From NCBI GenBank assembly GCA_910589415.1, contig OU342639.1:25428268-25492267 (forward strand): 64,000 bases of DNA. Reading direction: 5' to 3'. Shown piece by piece: positions 11,406-23,760 of this stretch. Every line of letters starts with the position of its first letter. Positions within the stretch are counted from its first letter, which is position 1. Source of the stretch: Malachius bipustulatus (lineage: Eukaryota; Arthropoda; Insecta; Coleoptera; Melyridae). Both the position numbers and the translations under genes were made by a program. Below the pieces are notes generated by a model that saw nothing but the letters and a program-made list of their open reading frames with translations, was not told the origin of the DNA and did not search any database.

Positions 11406-12326
11406 TAGAGTAAGATCCCAGAGCGATCAAACATAACTTATTTTCACATAGATGAAACCTTATGTTCTCAGTAGCGTCACATGTGCTTAGAATACCTGCG
11501 TGCATGTCAGACACTTTTCATGGGCCAAAACTTTTGTCAGACGCTTTAAAGCTCCACAAAAAATAACTTAACTTTACTTATTTTTACATGTCTGATTTTT
11601 AAATATGTTGTTAAGACAATTACGTATTATTGAGCTGTGTTTAATTAGTCAGACAAAACTGAGTGACCAAATACCCCTTAAATATAAAAATTATGCAGCC
11701 GCGAGTATGAGTGCGAGAGCACTATGCGCATGCGTGTCAGAGTAAATAATTTAAATATATTAAGAATACTTACGGTACAGCTCTCAATTTAAGATTTATT
11801 ATATAAGATTAATTTCGACATTAAGGTAATTATTAGTAAGTATTGAAGTAAATTAATTCATTAAATAATATATAAGGGATAATTAATCTGTTCAGAGCTA
11901 TTTATTTTAATAAAAATTTTTATTCCATTGTAACAAATATAGCTGTTCAATAATCATCGTAATCATCGTCATAATCATTAGAATTAAGAATTAAGTTAGT
12001 AAGAATGTCTCACTCGCTCTGACACGCATGCGCATAGTGCTCTCGCGCTCATACTCACGGCTGCATAATTTTTATATTTAAGGGGTATTTGGTCACTCTT
12101 AATAATACGTAATTGTCTTAACAACATATTTAAAAATCAGACATGTAAAAATAAGTAAAGTTAAGTTATTTTTTGTGGAGCTTTAAAGCGTCTGACAAAA
12201 GTTTTGGCCCATGAAAAGTGTCTGACATGCACGCAGGTATTCTAAGCACATGTGACGCTACTGAGAACATAAGGTTTCATCTATGTGAAAATAAGTTATG
12301 TCTGATCGCTCTGGGATCTTAGACTA
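11406..12326. mobile_element. 0.92-kb inverted-repeat element, right arm only
   Basis: The ends are TAGAGTAAGATCCCAGAGCGATCA and, in complement, TAGTCTAAGATCCCAGAGCGATCA. The mirror extends for ~300 bp on each side through TGTCAGACGCTTTAAAGCTCC and ACTACTGAGAACATAAGG-like words. The left palindrome arm near 9028 shows the empty site CAAAATAGAGCAG. Comparing the two gives a duplicated ATA (or TA) at 11403-11405 and 12327-12329. The interior is AT-rich and non-coding. Non-autonomous TIR element that inserted after the palindrome formed. Confidence 0.9.
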
Positions 12327-12448
12327 ATAGAGCAGTTTTACAAAAACCATTGTATGATATTCGTCTTAACAGTGATTTTATTTTGTTTGCTACGCTTCGC
12401 TCATTTCACAAACCTTTCCACTCACAATATGAAACTGCACTTTTAACA

Positions 12449-12546
12449 TTAATATCATAAAAATAGCTATTATTTTCCATTTTAGTGAAAAAAGTTATTC
12501 TTCATAAAAAGTTGTGCTTCGTTTGAAACCTAAAATGAAATAGTAA
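12449..12546. other. About 95 bp present only in the right arm
   Basis: The right arm reads AACATTAATATCATAAAA...TAAGACATCAAATTT where the left arm has AACATAAGAGATCAAATTT. It is an insertion on the right or a deletion on the left. No terminal repeats are visible. Confidence 0.7.
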
Positions 12547-13133
12547 GACATCAAATTTTTCCAGTCGTATACGTGGTATTTTAGAAAAAATGTCTACCAA
12601 CAGGTTTTACCAATACATCTTGGTTGGTATCAAAGTTATTATTACAAAAAAAAAGAATTTTCTCATAAATGTCAACACACACTGCACTGTCAAGATTAAG
12701 CTATTTCGGACATTTTGTTTATTGGACCTTCTTATATAAAAATAAAATTGGCTAAGGAATGGTAACCTGAAATTTACTACACAAAGTACTTCATTAATGC
12801 TTCCCTAAGTATTGATATTTAGATGAAAATCTAAATTTTTTGTTAGTATCTATGTTATTTATTGAAGTCTCCCGATTTCAATTTTTAGTGGAAAAGTATT
12901 GCGTTTGAGTGGCAGTTTTAAGACACAAACTTAATTCTAGGTAAGGTGTGATTGAAAAAATAAAATAAAGAATGAAAGCTTAAAATGAGACTTTCAATTA
13001 TTCAGATAATAACCAATAATTTGCTTGGACTGTTTTTGTTCACCAGTATTTAGATAAAAAGCATATTATTGCCAGATTCAAATTAAATTATTGAAATGAC
13101 ATGTAAGCGTTAACAACTTCTAAACTACATATA

Positions 13134-13751
13134 CAGGGTGATCCCGAAATGACGGACACGGTCAGCACCTCAGTATCCAGTGTGGATTAAAGATTCTAAG
13201 TTTTATTTACTGTTTTCTCCAGTATGGCTCCCTTAAGAAGATATGACCACTTTTGTAGAAAATAAAGTCACAACACTGCACTAGATACCATTCTTCAGGC
13301 AGAAAAATAATGTGTAGGTCTACAATACCCAGATAGATGTTACCATGGAAACATATGAAATGGAAACACAACAAAGCTTAAAACAATAATCGTTGCGCGG
13401 ATACATATATTCGATAATATTATTAAAAATCTCGAATTCGAACAATGATGCCACATTGAAAAATTCTGTTGAACACAGGGAAAAGGTAAACTTTGAATGT
13501 CTGTAATTCTGTTCCCGATAATAAAAAAAAAATAAAAAGCGAACACTTTCGTAATAGTTATGTGAAATCATGTGCTTTGCCAGTGGAGGTTGTTTAAATT
13601 TGACCGTCATTTCGATTTAAATTTTAGAAAAAGGACACCCTATATCTCGGTAATGAAGCCGAGGAACACATTTTTGTTTTAAATTTACAGTCTTTCTGAA
13701 CATCCTCTACAACACCCTGTATTCCGTGTCCGCCATTTCGGGATCACCCTG
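13134..13751. mobile_element. CAGGGTGATCCCGAAATG element, right-arm twin
   Basis: Mirror copy of 7539-8159 with scattered substitutions and small A-run length changes. The ~96-codon frames here are part of this element and are conserved only because the arm was duplicated. Confidence 0.75.
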
Positions 13752-15089
13752 TATTTGTATAAATTTCTTATTAAGAGTGGCCATGAAGAATGGCATTTAA
13801 AAATTACACCCCCTATATTAACTTGTTGTTTTGCAGCTTAGTAGAGCCATCATTCTTACATTTTCAAAGCAAGTTACAGTGGAAATGGCTCAAGATATAG
13901 GAAAATGTCCCTGGCTTAAGTTTTCATGTGGTATCCCATTGTGTGAATGAAATTGAAATTTATCAGATTTGTCATCACCCTGTATAAAAATTTCAACTAC
14001 ATACTATAAATGATACGAAAAGTTAAGATTAAGGACATTTTAAAACATTTTCTAAAATCTTGAGCCGTTTTTGGCGTGAATTGTTTTGAAAATCGAAAAA
14101 TGACGATTTTCACTTGTTTATAACTCACAATCATTATTTTAAACACACACAGTGTGATCCTTTTTAATTCGCTTTTTATCAGAAAATATGAAAATGTAAT
14201 AATATGCAGGGCTCCCCAATAAATTTTTTGGTCATCCTAGGGTATCCACCATCCCGGTATCCTACAGTTTCACTAAGGCACCTATGTAGGGTTGGACGAC
14301 GTAACAATAGTAACACCAGGAAGGTATTCATTTGCTTTGAAATGCATGATTAGCTAAAAAAACGGCATTAAAAATCGATTTTCGAGTGCGGTCTGGCTAG
14401 AATCGGGGATAATCACATAATAAATACGCCGGGTTTCGGAAGTAATAACTTGACGACAAGGCCAACTGCCTCGAAGCGTACAGAGCAGGATTGGCACCGG
14501 ATATAGCTTTCTAATGTCATGCTTTTTGGAATGCAAATGCAAAATAAATTCGAATATCAAAATAATAATCATGCTACTGTTAATTTCGAAGATATTCCTG
14601 GCCCTGAAAGTGCATGAAGAAAAAATAGCAATTCGACTGTAGTATCAAGGAAGCCTTAGTTGTGACCTTAAAATTAGTTGCAATAGCTGTTTTTAGCTTC
14701 TTACCCACCCAGCACTTCTATTTCGCTCCGCTTCGTTCCCGAAAAAATTGATGGAACTTAGGATACGGACTTCATAGCTCCAATAACAACGAAGTCAGCA
14801 ATACCTGAGCAACGCTCATTTTGGATTACTCTGTTTAATTAAACAAAAACTTTTTTTTTCTGATTTGTTTTGGTTTTTCTGATTAGTTGTATTGTAAAGT
14901 AAATGACATGTACTGTTACTGAAAATCAAAAAAGACTTCGAAGCTACAAGACAACATAAGTTAACATGGGGGTGTAATTTTTAATAGGGTCACTTTCCAT
15001 AAGGTCACTCTTAAACAGAATTCACTGTTTAAAAATATAAATTGCCCAGATACCTAGTTTCATAAGTAAAAAATGAATTTTCTCACTAA

Positions 15090-16231
15090 TAGAGGGTGTC
15101 TCTAAAAAGGTACCACCAACGTTCTACCACAGACTCCCGAGTAAAAAATATGCCGATTTACCAAAATTATCTATGTCCAAAAATGCACCCTTTTCAAGAT
15201 ACAGTTCTTAAAAGAATGGGGTCAACAAAATATACGTTTTCGAGAATAAGTCAAAAAACAAATAAATTAACTGTGAAATTTAAAAATTGCACCGCCTACT
15301 ACTATTGTTAATAGCAATAGACTGGAGTAGTTTTACAAACATTGATATACAGGCTGTTCCTCTTTTTGATGTCACGTCTCATTTTTTACCCTAGAATTTT
15401 TAGTCGTACGCCACTGGTTGATTCTATATTTTTTATCCAAAGGCGTAAGTATTACCAAACTTTTTGCCCTGTTAATAAAGTTTTGTATCTTGCATGGTTT
15501 TCCCATAATTAAATTTAATGATGGACTTACACACCACGAAAACGTATTTGGGAAAATCTCATTTTAATTAAAAAAAATAATTTTTATTTCACAGAAATGA
15601 CTTTATTCACATTTATTGACCTTGAGAATAATCATAGTAGGCGGTGAAACTAAATTTTCTCATTTAATTATGTTTTTACTTCGGTATTTTGAAAAATGTG
15701 TATTTTCCAAATTTATTTTGTAAGAGCTGTATCTTGAAAAAAGGACCATTTTAGACATAAATAATTTCAGGAAATCGGCACAATTTGAACCCAGGAATCT
15801 GTGGTGGAACGTTGTTGTTGAAATTATTATTTAAATTAACAAAGAAATTTTCAAGAAATACATTTTCAGTAGTATAGAGATCCATAATAAAGAATTAATT
15901 ACGGGACAACGATGCAAGTACGATTTTTTTTATAAAAGAGCAAAAAGTTTAGGGAATACTTTAGCCTTTGAATAAAAAATACAGAATCGATCAGTGGCGT
16001 GCGGACAAAAAAGTTCCGTAGTAAAAAGTAACGCGTGACATCAAAAACCGGAACACCCGGTACGTTAATGTTTGTAAAACTATAATTACCCGCTATAGTT
16101 GACCTCCTTTTATGGTATGCATCTCGAAAAGGGTTCCTTTTTGGACATGGATAATTTCGGTTAAATCGTCATATTTTTTACTCAGGAATCTGTGGTCGAG
16201 CGTTGGTGGTACCTTTTAGCGACACCCTGTA
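15090..16231. mobile_element. Inverted-repeat element, right-arm twin
   Basis: Mirror copy of 5064-6198. Its ends read GAGGGTGTCTCTAAAAAGGTACCACC and GGTGGTACCTTTTAGCGACACCCTG. They are slightly better preserved than in the left arm and support an ancestral CAGGGTGTC terminus. Confidence 0.75.
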
Positions 16232-16637
16232 TAACTATTAATAACACCAGGACTAATAGCCCTTTTAACACAGTGTTTTTGATATTTTTTTTATGCATTT
16301 GTTTCACTGCCACATATATTTTTTTTAAATTTGCCCTCTTTACGTAGATAATATTAATGACAAGATGTGTACAAAAGCTGGGTTCTGTATCTCAAACAGT
16401 TTCTAAGATATCGTCAAAAACTGAAAATAATAAATTTTTTCGACACCCTGTATCTCGGTTGAAAAACATTTTCGGAAAAAAAAGTATTTGAATTTTCTTA
16501 ATATCTAAGCTTCATCTACACGCCCTCCAACTTGCGGTACTTCCTTTTAGAAACACCTTAATAATTGTATATTCTAAAATACATTTTTTGGTCATTATTC
16601 AGATCAGTGGCCAGTCGCACTCAGGCATTCTATGTAC

Positions 16638-17735
16638 ATAGGTATCTACTAGGAGATAGTGTGGTCTCTAGGAAGATCATAATAGTACTAGGGAAATCTT
16701 CAGTAATAAGGGAGATATTTGCTTCGCCATAACTGTAATTACCATTTAGATGGCCCATTAATTATTGGACGATTTAAAAAAATTATTCCTTACCCTACTC
16801 GAATAGCCCACTAGAGTGACAGTCGCCTTATGAGGACGCGTGAAACAAACAAATCATTCTTCTGTGCAAGTTTTACTTAGATTCTAATAAAGTAGGTACT
16901 TTTCCACAAAAGAAATGAATCACAAATTATGAAACTATAAGGAAAATGAAATGTAAAAATGTAAAAATTGTAGTGACGTGTGACTGGCCAAACTGATCTG
17001 AATAATTACTTTTTTTCTATTCTAATTACTTCTATGTATCTGATTTTGTAGGATCCGTAGTAACAACCTGCTTAACTATAAAAATCACACCTTGCAAAAT
17101 ACGCTACACGTCAATTAATAATATGGCCATTTAAAAAATTAGGTACATAATAATTGTAAAGTTATTGTTGATTTAAATCTAAAACTGAATAGGTATAAAA
17201 ACGATTAATTTTCATATCAACCCTATTACTTCATCGGTGTTCTCCTAATTGAAGAGCATTTAAATGGCCAGGTGGGTACCTACTTTTTTTTGTTTGTTTT
17301 ATGAGCTAATAGTCGTGTTTGAATAAATGAAATGCTATACTTCGAGTAAACCTGAAAGCATAATTTTTATAAACAGCGCCCAGTGATCCTCAAAGTATCA
17401 TTTATAAACGGTGCCAGGTAACCCTTTCTACTTAAAACATTTTATACAAGTGCCGAGTAAACCGCTCTGGGTTTCCACTTGTATATACGCTCAATCGTAT
17501 GCAGCGCCTCTATCTAAATACACTATGAACTAAAACTTATACGCCAATCAGATAATGGATTTAGTCAGGCTCCTCGATTTTTCGATGAAAACTAGTTACA
17601 CATCACCTGAGGAACCGTTTGGCAGTTTTAAATTGAAGATGTCACTGGGGATCCGTATATCGGACGCCGAGTGACGCCGGAGTCCCAGTAAACCGCAAAA
17701 ATTACATGGCCGGAGCCTGAATTGTACCGTAAATA
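16638..17735. other. Unique-looking DNA with a short triple repeat
   Basis: No gene is recognised. At about 17365-17465 a decayed motif TTATAAACxGxGCCxxGTxAxCC occurs three times with a period of ~50 bp. The last 120 bases before the solo hairpin end are GC-richer (CGGACGCCGAGTGACGCCGG) but give no recognisable protein. Confidence 0.4.
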
Positions 17736-17890
17736 AATATATTTATATATATATCGTGGGCAGGTGAATTTTGGAAAACCACTTTTTCGTGATCTGGGGG
17801 TCATGATCGGTGGACATTTGATGAGTTTGGGTGATTTTCGAAAAGTGATGTCGTCCTCAATAGTGTATTTTTTTATTAAAAAATACACTA
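17736..17890 (+). mobile_element. Solo terminal piece of the outer family
   Basis: ATATATCGTGGGCAGGTGAA through to the hairpin at 17861-17890 matches the last ~135 bp of the right copy almost base for base, in the same orientation. Only an AT run precedes it and none of the ~650-bp units is present, so it is a terminal fragment or a minimal deletion derivative. Confidence 0.8.
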
Positions 17891-18474
17891 ATAAGGGATG
17901 TAGCGAATTTTGTTGCCACGGTATTCCAGAGTTTCCCTTTGTAAAAGAAAGGGAATTGTCTGCAGCGTCTGCACCTGCCATTATACCAGAAAGCGTCGAC
18001 GAGATCTCGGAAATGGCGCAACGATCAATTAGGCCAGGTTTATCCCCATCTTATTCAAAGCTCCTTGTAATGTCAATAATTATTCCATCCATAATAATTG
18101 ATTCATGTTTGAATTATAAACGAACCGCAAGGAGGGATGTCTTCTGAAATCAAATTAACAACCTAACCACCTGCATATTTAAATGGGAGTAATCATATAA
18201 TAAGGGAACACGGTAAAAATAAAAAAAATTATTTCAAAGAAGACGTCGCATATTAATTTCCAGGAGAAAATAAGATCTTGCTTTGTATGATGCAAATTAA
18301 CTTCTTCCAGGTTGGATATTACGGACTTCAAACTAAGTTTAAGATTTCCCAAATTGCAGAAGGTTCGAGATTTATATCTGCTGATTTAAAGTAATTTACT
18401 CTTTTTCATTATTTTTCTTATTTGAATATTAACTATTAAGACTCTAAACTCTATATTTTCGAATATATTTCGAA
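17891..18474. other. Unassigned DNA after the solo end
   Basis: The frame crossing 17764-18147 is open in part because it starts in the repeat. The non-repeat part (17900-18147) has balanced composition but no motif I recognise. The rest is AT-rich and featureless. Confidence 0.3.
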
Positions 18475-19340
18475 AGCTATTTCGAAGCGGTCTCTGTAGG
18501 CCAAACGATGGACTTTTTCAAAAAACTTTTTAAAAATTCAAGTACAGAATCACAATGGCCATAATTTAAAATTATTTTGGAGTATACAGTGTGTCCCATA
18601 TGACAGTGGCATATCAAAGTTATGTTTTTTTAAATGGAATGCTCCTATGTTATTGCATTTTTAGATTGTCTGAGAAGAGAAAATAAGATTGGCTTTTACA
18701 GTTGGTGTTTAAATTCAGAAGTTTTTGAGTTATAAACAAGTGAAAATCGTCATTTTTCAAGTTCAAAGCCCTGTACAATGCAAACGGTTCAAGATAGAGA
18801 AAAACGGCTTACATGTCCCTATTTTAACTTTTTATGTACTATCCTATGGTATAGAAAATTTTTTATTTCTTTGATTTTTTTATTTGGCGACGCGTGGAGA
18901 AATCTCAGAATTTTTCAAATTTTTTATCACCCTGTATAAACAATTCATCTGCATGATAGGATAGTACATGAAAAAGTAAAATAGGGACATGTAAGCCGTT
19001 TTTCTCTATCGTCAGCCGTTTTCGTTGTACAGGGCTTTGAACTTGAAAAATGACGATTTTCACTTTTTTAGAACTCAAAAACTTCTGAATTTAAACACCA
19101 ACTGTAAAAGCCAATCCTATTTTCTCTTCTCAGACTATCTAAAAATGCAATAACATGGGAGCATTCCATTTAAAAAAACATAACTTTGATATGTCACTGT
19201 CATATGGGACACTCTGTATACTCCAAAATAATTTTAAATTATGGCCATTGGGATCCTGTACTTGAATTTGCAAATTTTTTTTTGAAAAAGTCCATCGTTT
19301 GGCCTCCAGAGACCGCTTCGAATAAGCTGGGACACCCTGT
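18475..19340. mobile_element. Long inverted-repeat element, about 0.87 kb
   Basis: Arms of ~400 bp mirror each other: TTCGAAGCGGTCTCTGTAGGCC against GGCCTCCAGAGACCGCTTCGAA, then CATATGACAGTGxCATATCAAAG and CTTACATGTCCCTATTTTAAC. The right end is GGGACACCCTGTATATA; the left end has lost the matching CAGGGTGTCC. The interior shares TTATAAACAAGTGAAAATCGTCATTTTTC with the palindrome arm near 7165, so it belongs to a related family. Confidence 0.8.
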
Positions 19341-19920
19341 ATATACAATATTTTCAAGCCCCATTTCTACTTTGCTTCAAATATTACTTTATAATAGTAA
19401 TTCTAATTCTTCAATTTTATGATGAAGCTGCTTTATCTTATACATGTATAGTTTAATTAAAATTGACGTAATAATAAATAACCGCTGGACAGCTCAATTC
19501 ATAAATGTGAAACAAAAAATAAACTAAAAAACAAACATGGTGAATATGACATAACATGGTAGCTCCCGGGCCCGATTAAGGAATCGCTGAACGAAGTTGC
19601 GCAAAGCAAAAGTTACACATCTTATCGTTTGTAACTAAATCCTGAATCGTGAATTTATTGAAGTTTGAATCACTTATTCCCTCCCCGAATAGCATTTTGT
19701 CTAGGTAGGCATGAATTGATCTTTTACCATGTTGCATCCAATTCTGTCGGTTCGATAAATTGCCTTTTCAGCCTTTTATGCCCTTTTTCAATACCGATTT
19801 CTTCACGCCTATTAAAATTAATGCACAATTCTCGGACAGAGAAGATATTATAAAATGAAATTCACATTAACTTGACGAATTATTAACAGTAAATAAATAA
19901 AATCTGCGTTGATATATGCG
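19341..19920. other. No recognisable feature
   Basis: AT-rich DNA. Short frames at 19665-19853 and on the minus strand show no family motif. Confidence 0.4.
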
Positions 19921-20376
19921 GAGTGGATGTTTGACGTCGTCAGGGAAGTCAGGAACGGACTTACCACCACACTCGTTGGGTCAAAGTTTTGATAGGTGTC
20001 ACTTTAAGGAGCTGAGAACTAATTTTTGAAATACACCGGTCATTCATCTTTAAAAAAGGTACTTTCAATTTATTTCGATAAAACTTGCGGTTCTCGAGAT
20101 AAATCGGTTTTTTAAACGGTTGGTGTTATTTCTACCTTATACCATAATGGATTACTATTGACAGAACTTGGTTAAAATTCGCATAGAAGTCAATTTATCT
20201 CGAAAGCCGCCAATTTTATCGAAATAAATTAAGAGTAGCTTTTTTAAAAATGAATGACCGGTGTATTTTAGAAAAAACTTTTCAGCTCTGTAAAATGGCA
20301 CCTGTCAAAACTTTGACCCAAAGAGTGTGTTGGTAAGTCCGTTCCTGACTTCCTTGACGACGTCAAACATCCACTC
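19921..20376. mobile_element. Foldback MITE, about 0.46 kb
   Basis: GAGTGGATGTTTGACGTCGTC is mirrored by GACGACGTCAAACATCCACTC. The mirror runs inwards about 200 bp on each side (AGGAACGGACTTACCA, GACCGGTGTAT, TTTATTTCGATAAAA) around a ~30-bp centre near 20150. The flanks TGATATATGCG and TGATATCGCG suggest an imperfect 9-10 bp target duplication. No coding potential. Confidence 0.85.
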
Positions 20377-20439
20377 TGATATCGCGTAATGACTTTTTAT
20401 GGTCTTTATAAATATATACAAAGCGTCGACGTTCTAGTG

Positions 20440-20690
20440 TAGAACTGGGCCTGCCTCTTTCCGAGGCTCTTCTGATTCTGTTTTACGGGAATTACTCCGC
20501 TTCGATTGCCTTCTTGTTCTTCCTTGATGGATGTTATGTGTTCGTCGGCTTTATCTTATTGTTCCATTCCTCCCGGTCTTCTATAGTTTTCCTCCAGTCC
20601 TCCATTCCAAGTTCTCATAGGCGCTCGATTATTTGGTCCTCCCCTTGTTCTGCTCAACGTTGGTCACTTGTTACTCAAATAAAACAACTC
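20440..20690 (-). pseudogene. Possible degenerate LINE 3' region
   Basis: The minus-strand translation gives a charged, Arg/Trp-rich stretch (TWNGGLEENYRRPGG) resembling the C-terminal region of RTE/L2-like ORF2 proteins. The frame is broken and no catalytic motif survives, so the call is weak. Confidence 0.25.
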
Positions 20691-21080
20691 CTGTTGCAGC
20701 ACCCGGAAAAAATTTCATAATCAATATCTCCGCTGTTATTTAGTTGGGAATTCTAAACAAATTTTAACCTTCAAAGAACAGAAATCTCAAAAAAGAGAAA
20801 ATGCGCACGCTTTCAATAGCCGGAATGATATTTAGGGTCACGTCAAACAGTGACATGCCTGTATTATTCGTTAGGAATAATATGATTGACATGATCGGAG
20901 ATCCTGAATTATTACTTCTCTTCATAGCCGTCATGCTTGAAAAACTTACCCCCGGCATATGTATAAGTTATATAAACATCCCGATCACGAACAAACAAGA
21001 TACAAGCCGAGTCTGTTATTCCTGTTACATAAAAAGTGTAAAAAATATCATGTTCCGGGATTAACAAAAAGAGCCTCTAA
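20691..21080. other. Unassigned; short frame only
   Basis: A 62-87-codon frame at 20801-21064 (+) has no motif I recognise and is probably chance. Confidence 0.3.
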
Positions 21081-21094
21081 AAGCTTGGAACACT

Positions 21095-21490
21095 ACTCGC
21101 CGTACTAAAAAACTACATGCTTACTATACAAACCCCAAATTCGACCAGTCAAGGGATACTGCTCTCATGTTTATGAGCTCAGCTCTGCTTAAACGTACTC
21201 TCAGATTATTAGACTCCATTCAGCACAGGGTCATTCGTTTAATCGGGAAACCGGCTTTAACCAGGGATTTTTGATATTCTTGATCTGAAAAGTTCCTGAA
21301 TGGAGGTATTTAAAGAAATATTTTTGAAACCGCTCAGTGCTTTGAAATATTGTTAAAAATATTATCCACGGAGAATAATGCGGGACAGAAATACATGCCT
21401 ATAACCGCAAGGCTAATCAATATCAGCGTCAATTCGATATTCCTCGAACCACCTTATTTAAAAAATATTTTGTGTGAAGAAATACATTAG
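21095..21490 (+). pseudogene. Degenerate non-LTR retrotransposon C-terminus
   Basis: From 21209 the frame reads LDSIQHRVIRLIG, a signature of the segment after the RT domain in Jockey/CR1-type LINEs. It is preceded by frame-shifted fragments (YYTNPKFDQ) and followed by stops and a frameshift. No RT catalytic motif is present in the window. It is a dead fragment, on the strand opposite to the LINE at 1976-4085. Confidence 0.45.
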
Positions 21491-23020
21491 GTGTGCTTTG
21501 GAAAAGCTTTCCAAAGGTGGGGGAGGGGGGAGAATCGATAGCTCATGCTATAGATTCGAGTAACGTGGTAGAGATTTCTCGTACAGTCTTTAATCCTTTA
21601 AAAAACTACATTTACAAAATTATAAAATAAAAAAAAAATACAATTTTTATCAAAGCAATAAAAATATAAATGAACCTAAAGGACTTTACACGGTACTGTT
21701 TTGAATGAAGATTTTGATGAGTAATTACTTTCTTTAAATTCCGTTTATGAACACAAAGTCGAAGTGTCCTAATTTTGACATCAGTTCAGTAAGTCCAACT
21801 TGAACTATACTTATAAGAGGGTGCTGCTTAATATTGGTTTATTTTAAGGGGTGATTACTGGATCAATTATTTTTTTATACCAAATAAATACTTTAGTTGT
21901 AGTTTATTTAAACATGAGATAATAATTTATCATAATAAATATTTAGTCCAACCCAGAGAATTAAGCGGTTTTAATTTAGTCAACCAAAAATCCCACAATT
22001 ATTGCGAAAGGATGAAACACTGTTAAAGATGAGTGACTCTGTCAGATGTTTCTGATAAAACTTGGGATGTTACAGGGGGAATAAATCAGCTGCTCGCGTT
22101 TTAATAACGTTCGTTTGTGTTGAAGGGCGCGCTTAGAGAGAACATGGGAATATGCGTTCAGCGACTCGCTATTGTCAAATTAAGAAGCCTGGAACGTATC
22201 GGGTCGATGTATCGGTATACGTTGAAGTTTTCATCGAGTTATCTCGGATTTCCTCTTACTTCATATACCAACGTAAACAAACGACGTCAAAGCGGTGCGG
22301 GCATAACTTGCCTAGCTCTCCCGTCGCTTATTATTCAATGGTATCCAGAAACATAACGCTTCTGCAAAGTCAATATTGGGATATATCGAGCAGGGTTTAT
22401 ATTCGCGGCTTTTGTTTTATCGTGATTGCAATTGTGTCATTATTTCGTTTTTATCTTTATGTTTTCATGTAATGTACGGCATGAAACGCAAGTTGAGCAT
22501 AAGTATTCAGAACGACAGTTGTATTAATGGATGATGGTACTATATGGATCAGGAAAAGATAGCGTAAATAACCTGTTGTATTTAAATTTTAACAGCACAT
22601 AAATATTCTTGAAGTAGATGATAAAAAATTCTCTTCGAATAAAAAAACCTTGTCCTTTTTAGAACATTTTCTAAACATTGCAAATACTTTTATTTTGTTA
22701 CGATCAAATCTCTCCAAGATGACCTTACTAACACATTGGTCGGGCAGTTGTGAAACCTGATTTTTCAGTAGATAGTTTCTATGGCTGGCGGAATTTGACT
22801 TCAGTTATTTCTTCTCAGAACGACTGAGAAAAAGGTTATTTTCTTTTTGACACAAGAAACCCATGGAGTGAAATTGGTCGTTTCCATGAAGGTTAATCAA
22901 TTCTATCCTATCTTAGTTAAAAATAATGATCTTTTACTTAATTTTCGACTTTCGGGGACTCAATTTTTTAGTCTACTAGAATTTTCCCACTACTAGAATC
23001 TGGTCAGGAGCTCTCCCGGT
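21491..23020. other. No gene recognised
   Basis: 21500-22080 is AT-rich. 22080-22400 is GC-richer with several overlapping short frames (22117-22356, 22152-22472), but no domain or splice-bounded exon stands out. 22480-23020 is featureless. Confidence 0.3.
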
Positions 23021-23024
23021 ACAA

Positions 23025-23760
23025 CTACAGAGACACTGAGGCAAGGTACACACTCGCTGCCAACTGCCTGATGTTTGAACACCACGTTATAGCCCCACCA
23101 ATACTACAGGAAGCAATTCTGAAACACTTACACGCAGCGCACCTGGACATTGTAAACATGAAAGGCATCGCTTGGTTTTTTGTTTTCTGTCCTGGCATAG
23201 GCTCCAAACTGCTCACGCTCCACCAAAGTTTCGAGAACACCATTAAGAGCACCCTAGGGGACCATGGGAATAAATTCTTATGGATTATGCAGACAGGCCC
23301 AGTTGTCGGTTCCATGCTTCTCATCATTGTTGACACCTACACAGCAAATGGCTTTAAGTTAAGGTTACCAATCCAGCTACCACAGAAGCTACCACTGCAG
23401 TTCTAGACGATTTGTTTGCAAGGTCCAGAGCGCCGACAACCGTTGTATCTGGCAATGGCAGGTACTTTCTTACAACAAATAGAAGTAAAATGTCATAAAC
23501 CAGGTCCATACCATCCATCCACGAATGGTCAGACCGAGAGGTATGTCTAGACGGTTAAGGATTTTCTTCGTGCGATGAACATCACCTCAGGATCACTACA
23601 ACGTAACCTGAATGAGTTACTTAGGCAGTACCGCAAAGCGAGCATGTTACTACTGGTCAGTCACCTGCACGACTTGTTCTGGGACTAGACATCCATACAC
23701 AGTTGGATCTAGTTAGACCTGACATGGTTAGAACTAAAATTACCGCAAAAAACAAGAAGT
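23025..23760 (+). pseudogene. Degenerate Ty3/gypsy integrase fragment
   Basis: The first part resembles the integrase zinc-binding (HHCC) region, with HLHAAHLDIVNMKG as the clearest match to the usual HxxxxH spacing. It is followed by a decayed catalytic core (GPVVGSMLLIIVD) and, in another frame, YHPSTNGQTER, the well-known core motif around the last catalytic residue. Stops and frameshifts occur throughout, so it is inactive. No LTRs are seen nearby. It is much more decayed than, and separate from, the element at 61757. Confidence 0.8.

Larger units (their letters stand above)
4656..16637. repeat. 12-kb palindrome (large inverted duplication)
   Basis: The left arm (4656-10218) and right arm (10219-16637) are reverse complements from GTACATAGAATGCCTGAG at the outside to GTCCTACGTAGAT/ATCTACGTAGGAC at the centre. 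The only spacer is a ~36-bp A/T stretch that is itself nearly symmetrical. In one ~80-bp stretch compared by hand next to the centre I count two differences. The arms differ by several clean insertions: 8566-8703 only on the left, and 11406-12326 and about 12449-12546 only on the right. These account for the right arm being ~0.85 kb longer. Both arms carry the same nested inverted-repeat elements. I see no transposase gene and no clear target-site duplication at the outer ends, so this may be an inverted segmental duplication rather than a transposon. Confidence 0.95.

Noticed and set aside
4656..16637. Palindrome as a sequencing or assembly artefact
   Set aside because: The arms carry different insertions with target duplications plus point differences, which a read-through artefact would not have. 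Long-read confirmation would still settle it.
17628..18147. Overlapping frames on both strands around the solo hairpin end
   Set aside because: Much of their length is the repeat itself; the remainder has no recognisable protein.
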